Source: Nitrospira sp. (GTDB lineage Bacteria; Nitrospirota; Nitrospiria; Nitrospirales; Nitrospiraceae). From it: a DNA stretch of 11,444 nt. Below are positions 5,583 through 11,444 of the stretch, one piece after another. Numbering within the stretch: the stretch's first letter is position 1; each line of letters starts with the position of its first letter. The position numbers and the translations under genes were made by a program. Where the stretch lies: the NCBI GenBank assembly GCA_015904045.1, contig JABMDG010000437.1, positions 1-11,444 on the forward strand, given 5' to 3'. The notes beneath the pieces were generated by a model, which was not told the DNA's origin, searched no databases, and saw only the letters and a list, made by a program, of their open reading frames with translations.

Positions 5583-8048
5583 ATGACAGATCCTTGGTGG
5601 CGGATCTGTCGGAAGTTTGTGCTTGCGTGGGGCCTAGTCCTCTCCCTTCCAGGGCTCTCCCTTTGGGCCGCTGAAATCCAGAAGTCTGCCGGAAATTCCT
5701 CATCCGGCTCCGTGCCTCTGGATATCACGGCCGCCCGCTTGGACTATCGAAAAGATCAAGAACTATACGAAGGCGACGGATCCGTCGTGGTCCGCCAAGG
5801 GCCCCTCACGCTCACTGCGGACCATGTGACGGTTCACGCACTGTCGGGACTTCTGACTGCGACCGGCCACGTGCATTTGACGGACCCGAAGACGGACATC
5901 ACCGCCGAACGGATTGAACTGAACGTGAATACCGAAGCCGGGGTGGTGACACAGGGACAGCTGTTTGCGCCCACCACGAATTCGTTAGTGTCGGGCCGGC
6001 GTTTGCAACGATTCTCCGAATATCACTACCGGGTCAAGAGCGGCAGTTTTACGAACTGCGATGCTCAGGACGGGGAGGTGCCTGCTTGGCGGCTTCGATT
6101 TGAAGATGCCGATGTCACATTCGGCGATACTATGGCATTCAAAAATGCGTGGTTCTGTGTGAACGATGTGCCGGTTCTTCCTGTCCCTGCGCTGACGTAT
6201 CCCATGGCCAAGCGGAAGACTGGATTTCTGCTGCCGTTCGTCGCCTACGACAACCGGTTCGGCGTTCACGCGCAAGGCAGTTACTTTTGGGCCATCAATC
6301 CGAGCCAAGATCTCACCATTGCTCCGAAGTACTACAGTCAGTTGGGCTATGGGTCGGATTTCGATTATCGGTATGTCTTAGACCGGCGCTCGCGGGGACA
6401 GTGGCACGTGGGCTATCTCCAGCAGACGGAATTACCAAACGTTGCGGGGGTGAGCAGTACGGGGGAGGATGCCAAGAGAGCGCGCGCGGAGTTTACGGGC
6501 AGCCATACGCAATTCTTCACCGATACCCTTCTGCTCCGGACCAACGTCAAGTTCGTCACCGATCCCAACTATTTCCAGCAACTGAGCAATTCGGGGACGT
6601 TGCGCGCGTCGCCCAGCAACGAGTCTAACTTATTAGCGACCCAGCGGTTGCCGTACGGGAATCTTTACCTGCTGGGGCGCTATCTCCAGCCGTTGCAGGC
6701 CGGAGGAAAGGATACATTTCAGCGGCTTCCTGAACTCGGGTATAACCTGCCCGATATCTCGCTATTGAATTCGCCGTTCCGGTTTGGGATGGAAGGGAAT
6801 TTCGTCAACTTTTACCGGGAGCAGGGGTTTACGCTCAACCGGGTCGACATGGTTCCTGCACTTGCGACCGACGTGATCGAGTTGGGGCATATTCTCGGCA
6901 TCAGGCCGCAAGCCAAGTTCCGTGAGGTGTACTACAGCCGAGGGGCTGACACCACCGCGGCCCAACATCGCGAAACGTTCTGGGTCGGGGTCGAAGCGAT
7001 GTCCAAGTTGACGCGCCGGTTCGGGCTCGACCGCAACGGCGGATTTTTGCACACGATCGAACCATCCGCCATCTATGAGTATGTGCCGGGGACGGATCAG
7101 TCGAAGCTCACGCAAATCGATCAGGTCGACGATCTGCCCAGGAAGAATCTTCTGACCTACGCGTTACGCAGCCGTATCCTGGAACAGGGACGGGACCGGT
7201 CATTCAATTGGCTGGACCTGACCGTGGCGCAGAGCTATCACGTAGGGGCAGTGCAGACACGCGCGCGGGACTTTGCTCCCGGAATCGACCCGCTGCTGGG
7301 GTCGGTCACCCAGCCTCTTCAGCCGGCGACAGTCGACATTCAAGGCAGAAAATTTTCCGACCTCTGGCTACGAGCGGTCATCGGCAATCATCACCCGCAT
7401 GCCGTCCGGTCTCAGTTGGACGCCGCCGGGTTCGGGCGTGGAGCCGGGGATATCAGCGCCGGCCGCCGGCCGCCGATCAATCAGTACCTGACCGTCGACG
7501 CGTTTTTCGATCCCTATCAGGGGATCGTAAGTCAGGTGAACACCGACCTTCGGCTCCAGGAAGGCAGCAACTGGTACATTGATGTGGGGCAGCGGTACTC
7601 CCGTGACGGCAATCGCGTCAGACGCGGGGATGTGTGGAATCCAATGTCCTTCAATGAGGTCTATGCACCGACGGGGGAGATCCTCTTCCTGACAATGGGA
7701 GGGGCCTTCCGCACGCCGTGGGGCTGGACGGTCGGAGCCAAAGGCTACTACGACGTGAAAAATGGACGGAGTCCGGAGTACGACGTCGTAGCCCTCTATC
7801 AGAATCCCTGCAAGTGCTGGTCGGCCGGAATCTACTATTTGCAGTTCCCTGATCGTCAGCAATTCAACTTCGTGCTCAGCCTGACAGGGTTGGGATGGAC
7901 AGAAAATACCGGCACTGCCATGATGCGGAGTATCCTGTCCCCGTTGCTCTGGGGTGAACGCGGGTTGCCGTGGTATACCCCCGGAGGACCCTATGGCCGT
8001 ATCGAACAGGTGCCGCAAGCTGAGGGTGCAACGACCGGAGGTCGATAA
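5583..8048 (+). CDS. lptD: LptD, outer-membrane LPS-assembly protein
   Basis: LptD is the outer-membrane beta-barrel that, plugged by the lipoprotein LptE, places lipopolysaccharide in the outer leaflet. The 821-residue protein (E. coli 784) starts with a signal peptide: basic residues at 7-11, a hydrophobic core at 12-28, and likely cleavage near Ala29-Ala30. An LptA-like beta-jellyroll (OstA domain, about 45-135) follows, with repeated strands such as LTADHVTVHALSG and ITAERIELNVN. A long barrel of alternating aromatic and polar strands then runs from about 200 to the end. Outside the signal peptide it has four cysteines: Cys159 (in FTNC), Cys192, and Cys743 and Cys745 (in NPCKCW). This recalls the two interdomain disulfides of E. 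coli LptD, though there the C-terminal pair is adjacent. The gene begins 1 nt after folC. Its presence implies a diderm, LPS-bearing cell. LptE is not in the window. Confidence 0.93.
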   Translation: MTDPWWRICRKFVLAWGLVLSLPGLSLWAAEIQKSAGNSSSGSVPLDITAARLDYRKDQELYEGDGSVVVRQGPLTLTADHVTVHALSGLLTATGHVHLTDPKTDITAERIELNVNTEAGVVTQGQLFAPTTNSLVSGRRLQRFSEYHYRVKSGSFTNCDAQDGEVPAWRLRFEDADVTFGDTMAFKNAWFCVNDVPVLPVPALTYPMAKRKTGFLLPFVAYDNRFGVHAQGSYFWAINPSQDLTIAPKYYSQLGYGSDFDYRYVLDRRSRGQWHVGYLQQTELPNVAGVSSTGEDAKRARAEFTGSHTQFFTDTLLLRTNVKFVTDPNYFQQLSNSGTLRASPSNESNLLATQRLPYGNLYLLGRYLQPLQAGGKDTFQRLPELGYNLPDISLLNSPFRFGMEGNFVNFYREQGFTLNRVDMVPALATDVIELGHILGIRPQAKFREVYYSRGADTTAAQHRETFWVGVEAMSKLTRRFGLDRNGGFLHTIEPSAIYEYVPGTDQSKLTQIDQVDDLPRKNLLTYALRSRILEQGRDRSFNWLDLTVAQSYHVGAVQTRARDFAPGIDPLLGSVTQPLQPATVDIQGRKFSDLWLRAVIGNHHPHAVRSQLDAAGFGRGAGDISAGRRPPINQYLTVDAFFDPYQGIVSQVNTDLRLQEGSNWYIDVGQRYSRDGNRVRRGDVWNPMSFNEVYAPTGEILFLTMGGAFRTPWGWTVGAKGYYDVKNGRSPEYDVVALYQNPCKCWSAGIYYLQFPDRQQFNFVLSLTGLGWTENTGTAMMRSILSPLLWGERGLPWYTPGGPYGRIEQVPQAEGATTGGR

Positions 8049-8091
8049 AGGCGGTTCTGAACCAATCCCGCTGTATTCGCGGTAGGCGCAA

Positions 8092-8121
8092 TTGACAGCA
8101 AAAACTTGGCTGGAGTACGAT
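8092..8121 (+). promoter_or_regulatory. sigma-70-type promoter for trxA-recN
   Basis: A perfect TTGACA -35 box (8092-8097) is followed after 18 nt by TACGAT (8116-8121). Transcription would start near 8128, giving a leader of about 40 nt before the trxA GTG at 8168. This separates trxA-recN from lptD. Confidence 0.7.
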
Positions 8122-8153
8122 GCCTGCACGTGTGCGTGTGAGTTCTTTCTTAT

Positions 8154-8160
8154 AGGAGGG
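8154..8160 (+). promoter_or_regulatory. strong ribosome-binding site of trxA
   Basis: AGGAGGG stands 7 nt ahead of a GTG codon at 8168. It fixes GTG as the trxA start and predicts high expression. Confidence 0.85.
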
Positions 8161-8167
8161 AGTCGAC

Positions 8168-8515
8168 GTGGCTGGTGATACCTTGAAAGTGGAAGATTCG
8201 TCTTGGGATACCGAAGTGATGAAGGCTTCGGAATTGGTGATGGTCGATTTTTGGGCGGTGTGGTGTGGACCCTGCCAGATGGTGGCGCCGATTGTCGATG
8301 AGCTTGCCAAGGAGTATACCGGGAAGCTCAAGGTCCTGAAGCTCAATACGGATGAAAACCCGGAGGTGGCGGGGCGCTATCAGGTGATGAGCATCCCCAC
8401 GATCCTGTTCTTCAAGAACGGCCGTCCGGTTGAGAAGCTTGTCGGGGCCAGGCCCAAGCGGCAATTCAAAGACGTGATTGATTCGCTGCTCGCTCAACAT
8501 ACCGGCACCGCGTGA
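8168..8515 (+). CDS. trxA: TrxA, thioredoxin
   Basis: Thioredoxin is a small cytoplasmic disulfide reductase that supplies electrons to ribonucleotide reductase, peroxiredoxins and other enzymes. The 115-residue protein has the active site WCGPC (residues 32-36), the buried Asp27 and Lys58 of classic thioredoxins, the cis-proline loop MSIPT (Pro77), and FFKNGRPVEKLVGARPK leading to the last helix. It lacks a signal peptide, so it is cytoplasmic. It starts at GTG behind a near-perfect ribosome-binding site and has its own promoter. recN follows 16 nt after its stop, so the two are likely co-transcribed. Identification is secure; whether it is the main thioredoxin of the cell cannot be judged here. 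Confidence 0.96.
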   Translation: MAGDTLKVEDSSWDTEVMKASELVMVDFWAVWCGPCQMVAPIVDELAKEYTGKLKVLKLNTDENPEVAGRYQVMSIPTILFFKNGRPVEKLVGARPKRQFKDVIDSLLAQHTGTA

Positions 8516-8531
8516 ACCCCGCACCGCAGCC

Positions 8532-10217
8532 ATGCTGACCGAGCTGCGTATTTCCAACTTCGCTGTACTCGAACAGGTCGCGTTGACTCCTGATGCCGGG
8601 TTTACCGTACTCACAGGGGAGACAGGAGCCGGGAAATCGCTCCTGATTGACGCCCTGTCGCTTCTTGTCGGCGGACGGGCATCCAGTGATCAGATCAGAT
8701 TCGGGGCAGACGAGGCCCAACTCGAGGCGTCCTTCCAGATTCCCTCAGACCATCCGATCGGCCGAAAACTCCGCGACCAGGGAATTCTAGGCAAAGAAGA
8801 TCCGCAACTTGTGATCCGGCGCGTTATTGCCAGATCCGGTCGGAACCGCGTGTACCTGAACGGGGTCATGAGTCCGGTCCATGTCCTCGAAGAGTTCGGT
8901 GGGACGCTCCTCGACATTCACGGTCAACATGATCAACAGTCGCTCCTCGCTTCTCAGACACAGCTGGAGGCCCTCGACGCCTTTGGGCGACTTCACACGG
9001 TGCGGGGACAGTATCGGACAGCCTACAGTGAATGGACACGACTTCGTCAGGAGCGAGAAGCGCTGGCTGGTAAAGTCCAGCAAGCCGCACAGCGGGAGGA
9101 TTATTTAAGGTTTCAGAAGCAAGAGCTGGACGACGCCGCGCTGATGCTTGGCGAGGAAGAGGCCCTTCAGGCCGAACGGCGGAGGTTGGGATCCGTGCAG
9201 CGGCTGAATGAGCTGGCCGCAGAGGTGCAAGAGCGGGTTCAAGGGGAGCAGGGCGGGGTCTTGGCCAATTTATCTCTCGTGGAACGGACGTTGGGAGAGC
9301 TGGCGCAGATTGATCCCGATATGCAAGGGACCAGCCGGCTTGCCGCCGATGCCAAGGTGCTCGTGCGAGAGGTGGCTGACTCCCTCCGCGGCTATGTGGA
9401 TCGATTGGACAGTGATCCGATGCGCTTGGCTGCCATCGAAGACCGCTTGGCGTTGATTCAGAAGCTGAAGAAGAAATACGGAGGAACCGTCGAGGCGGTG
9501 CTGGAGACTCACCGGGTTGTTCGGGCGGAGCTGGAGGGGCTTCAGCATTCGGACGAAGAACTTGAGCGCTATGATCAGTTGATTCATGATGCGGTGCTGG
9601 AGGTTGCTCGAACGGCACGGGCCCTCACTGACAAACGCACGGACGCGGCCAAGCGTATGACGAAGATTGTGCGTCGGGAACTGGATGCGCTCAAAATGGG
9701 GCAGACTCAATTCACGGTTCATGTGCTGACGGGTGAGGGGGAACAGGCGTATGGGACCGAAGGCGCGGATCGCGCGGAATTTGTGCTGTCGACTAATGTC
9801 GGCGAACCGTTGAAGCCGCTCTCGCGGGTCGCCTCCGGAGGAGAATTGTCCCGGGTGATGTTGGCACTGAAGTCGGCGCTCGCGGGTGCAGACCGTGTGC
9901 CGGTCATGATTTTCGATGAAATTGACACGGGAGTCGGAGGGGCTGTCGCGGCGGCCATTGGCAAACGGCTGAAAGACCTGGGGCGGTTTCATCAGGTGCT
10001 CTGTGTCACCCATCTTCCCCAAGTGGCGTCCCAAGCCGACCATCACTGGTGTGTGGAAAAATCCCAGGTCAAGAATCGGACGATGACGTCGGTTCGGCTT
10101 CTCTCCAGTCTCGAGCGGGAAGGCGAAATCGCACGGATGCTTGGAGGAGCCACGGTGACCAAGAAGGTCAGGGAAACCGCGGCAGAGCTGATCGCAGGAG
10201 CCAAAGAATCAGGGTGA
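8532..10217 (+). CDS. recN: RecN, DNA-repair ATPase (SMC-like)
   Basis: RecN is an SMC-like ATPase recruited to DNA double-strand breaks, where it helps join DNA molecules for recombinational repair. The start at 8532 gives 561 residues (E. coli 553) and begins MLTELRISNFAVLE. This places the Walker A motif GETGAGKS at residues 29-36, exactly as in E. coli RecN. The frame is also open from an ATG at 8478, but that start lies inside trxA and adds an unrelated extension. A long, charged, helical middle (about 155-370) is the short coiled coil. The ABC signature ASGGELSR (about 434-441) and Walker B VMIFDE (458-463) follow, then the H-loop region CVTHLPQVAS. No clear ribosome-binding site precedes the ATG, so translation may be coupled to trxA 16 nt upstream. 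No LexA-like box was recognised at the promoter. Confidence 0.96.
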   Translation: MLTELRISNFAVLEQVALTPDAGFTVLTGETGAGKSLLIDALSLLVGGRASSDQIRFGADEAQLEASFQIPSDHPIGRKLRDQGILGKEDPQLVIRRVIARSGRNRVYLNGVMSPVHVLEEFGGTLLDIHGQHDQQSLLASQTQLEALDAFGRLHTVRGQYRTAYSEWTRLRQEREALAGKVQQAAQREDYLRFQKQELDDAALMLGEEEALQAERRRLGSVQRLNELAAEVQERVQGEQGGVLANLSLVERTLGELAQIDPDMQGTSRLAADAKVLVREVADSLRGYVDRLDSDPMRLAAIEDRLALIQKLKKKYGGTVEAVLETHRVVRAELEGLQHSDEELERYDQLIHDAVLEVARTARALTDKRTDAAKRMTKIVRRELDALKMGQTQFTVHVLTGEGEQAYGTEGADRAEFVLSTNVGEPLKPLSRVASGGELSRVMLALKSALAGADRVPVMIFDEIDTGVGGAVAAAIGKRLKDLGRFHQVLCVTHLPQVASQADHHWCVEKSQVKNRTMTSVRLLSSLEREGEIARMLGGATVTKKVRETAAELIAGAKESG

Positions 10218-10234
10218 CAGGCGCGCGGGCAACG

Positions 10235-11377
10235 TTACGACTTGGGGCTCTCGGCAGTGGTCGCCGCGACGGCCATCGGGGGAAGGGAATGCTTGCACTC
10301 ATTGAGGACTTGAACAAATAAGTTGGTTAACCTGGGATCGAAATAGGTGTGGGCTTGGCTGGAAATACGGTCGAGGGCCTCATCAATGGACAGGGGAGAC
10401 GAAGCCGTTGGATCCGCAGTGAGATGGTCAAAGGTCTGCGCAAGGGCGACGATCCGAGCCAGAAGGGGAATACCCTCTCCCTGGAGGCCATGGGGATAAC
10501 CGTGTCCATCCCATCGTTCGTGATGGCAGAGAATGATCTGACTGATCTCTGCTGACAAGCCTGCATGGCGCATCAGCTGGGCGCCTTTATCAGGATGTGC
10601 CTTACGGATGTCCGCGGGAGCTGATGAAGCCTTGCGCTGGCCCTCAGGGAAGTGATGGGGCCCAATCACGGATTTTCCGATGTCATGCAGAAAGGCGCCC
10701 ATCGTTAAAGACTTTTGCTCTTCACTCCCCAAATTAAGGCGATTCCCTACCAAGGTCGCGTAGAAACTCACCCGGCTTGAGTGATTCAATAAGTGTCTGT
10801 CCGTCGCCTCCAGAATGTCCGAGAGAAGTGGCAGCAATCCAAGGTCTGTACCTGACCCCGGGCCCGTTCCCTGTTTATCTCCACCAGCTGCCGCGTAGCC
10901 AGACTGAAGCGCCTGCCAGGCGTGAGCACTTTCCTGCTCGGTTCCCCAGAGATCCGGTGACGACTGAAAGAACTTGCGAATAAAATCGAGCCGGCGTTTC
11001 TTGTCGAGCGTTTGATTGATGAGTGTTATAAGCTCCGTCACATTGAACGGCTTCAGCAGGTATCCCGCTGCCCCGTAGCGAATACCGTCCATGGCCGATT
11101 TGAGGCTGCCATAGCCGGTCACAATGATCACTTCAGTGTCGGCATGGGCCTGTCTGATTTCCTGCAGGAGGTCCATGCCGTGGCGGTCGGGAAGTTTCTG
11201 GTCGAGGGTGATAAGATCAACGTGGTGCCGACTTAGAATTTCGAGCGCCGCACAGGCGTTCTCGGCTGATTGGACGTTGAAAAATGGGCGGAGGATTACT
11301 TTGAGCGCATCGCGTGGCCCGGCTTCGTCGTCGATGACGAGTACGGTTGGCTTGTTCAAATCTGTGTGGGACGGCAT
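10235..11377 (-). CDS. response regulator with receiver and HD-GYP domains, predicted c-di-GMP phosphodiesterase
   Basis: This 380-residue two-component regulator should break down cyclic-di-GMP when phosphorylated by a partner kinase. Residues 10-125 are a receiver domain with the acidic pair Asp16-Asp17, phospho-acceptor Asp59, Thr87 and Lys109, all intact. A helical linker and a glycine-rich stretch (about 160-176) lead to the HD-GYP domain (about 185-360). That domain has His199, the HD pair His231-Asp232 in LHDIGK, His261 in AHPDKG, and HHERWDGHGYP with His285-His286. At residue 314, where the family usually has Asp in a VADxxDAL-type segment (a metal ligand), this protein has Gln (ALAQTFDHL). 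A modest GGCGGAG lies about 11 nt ahead of the ATG. The stop is 17 bp from that of the convergent recN. The family assignment is firm; enzymatic activity is less sure because of Gln314. Confidence 0.92.
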   Translation of the reverse strand: MPSHTDLNKPTVLVIDDEAGPRDALKVILRPFFNVQSAENACAALEILSRHHVDLITLDQKLPDRHGMDLLQEIRQAHADTEVIIVTGYGSLKSAMDGIRYGAAGYLLKPFNVTELITLINQTLDKKRRLDFIRKFFQSSPDLWGTEQESAHAWQALQSGYAAAGGDKQGTGPGSGTDLGLLPLLSDILEATDRHLLNHSSRVSFYATLVGNRLNLGSEEQKSLTMGAFLHDIGKSVIGPHHFPEGQRKASSAPADIRKAHPDKGAQLMRHAGLSAEISQIILCHHERWDGHGYPHGLQGEGIPLLARIVALAQTFDHLTADPTASSPLSIDEALDRISSQAHTYFDPRLTNLFVQVLNECKHSLPPMAVAATTAESPKS

Positions 11378-11407
11378 GTGCAGCAGGACTCCGCCTGGGA
11401 ACGAGTT

Positions 11408-11443
11408 TCAGTAGGAATGTTCAAGCAATTCCCGTTCCTTTTC
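11408..11443 (-). CDS. possible C-terminal tail of an upstream minus-strand gene (partial)
   Basis: Reading the minus strand from the window edge, one frame gives EKERELLEHSY followed by TGA (11408-11410). This charged, helical tail ends 30 nt before the response-regulator start, a spacing usual for an operon. Only 11 codons are visible and a second minus-strand frame is also open here, so this is tentative. A sensor kinase would be a natural partner but nothing visible shows one. Confidence 0.3.
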   Translation of the reverse strand, partial: EKERELLEHSY

Positions 11444-11444
11444 A

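Noticed and set aside
7458..7475. GCCGGCC tandem repeat within lptD
   Set aside because: Two short copies encode an ordinary Ala-Gly-Arg-Arg-Pro-Pro stretch. This is GC-rich codon use rather than a functional repeat.
8066..8085. Terminator after lptD (CCGC, 7-nt loop, GCGG)
   Set aside because: The stem is only 4 bp and no T-run follows, so it is too weak to call.
7368..8129. 253-codon antisense ORF over the end of lptD
   Set aside because: Same reason: it opposes a well-supported LptD barrel and runs over the trxA promoter without its own recognisable domain.
8478..8531. Upstream in-frame ATG for recN at 8478
   Set aside because: It lies inside trxA and would add 18 residues unlike RecN. 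Starting at 8532 puts Walker A at residues 29-36, as in E. coli.

Overview
The window (about 60% G+C by eye, densely packed) looks like chromosomal housekeeping DNA from a diderm bacterium. An LPS-assembly porin (LptD), long GC-rich ORFs, sigma-70-like promoters and the gene set fit a Nitrospira-type (Nitrospirota) genome. That assignment is an inference from protein style and gene order, not a database match. No insertion sequence, CRISPR array, tRNA or rRNA was seen, and no region looks transferred.

Region 1 (about 111-3294, + strand) is a molybdenum-cofactor operon. A near-consensus promoter at 111-140 drives moaC, a moaD-moaE fusion (molybdopterin synthase in one polypeptide), moaA, a possible 40-residue small protein, and a histidine-rich nickel/cobalt permease. 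The genes overlap or abut: ATGA overlaps at 701-704 and 2599-2602, and 1-2 nt gaps elsewhere. MoaA and MoaC convert GTP to cyclic pyranopterin monophosphate; MoaD-MoaE adds the dithiolene sulfurs. Genes for molybdenum insertion and MoaD activation (moeA, mogA, moeB) are not in the window.

Region 2 (about 3361-8048, + strand) is accD - folC - lptD. A probable extended -10 promoter and a small hairpin lie in the 131-nt gap ahead of accD. The genes serve fatty-acid synthesis (carboxyltransferase beta subunit), folate (dihydrofolate/folylpolyglutamate synthase) and outer-membrane LPS insertion. folC and lptD are 1 nt apart.

Region 3 (about 8092-10217, + strand) is trxA - recN behind a strong promoter (TTGACA, 18 nt, TACGAT) and a strong ribosome-binding site. 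It encodes thioredoxin and the SMC-like DNA-repair ATPase RecN.

Region 4 (10235-11377, - strand) is a response regulator with an N-terminal receiver domain and a C-terminal HD-GYP domain (predicted cyclic-di-GMP phosphodiesterase), convergent with recN with 17 bp between stops. At the right edge the last codons of another minus-strand gene may be visible.

No wholly new system is evident. The points most worth a second look are the internal Gly-Gly of the MoaD-MoaE fusion, the small ORF coupling moaA to the metal permease, and the HD-GYP domain in which an expected metal-ligand aspartate is glutamine.
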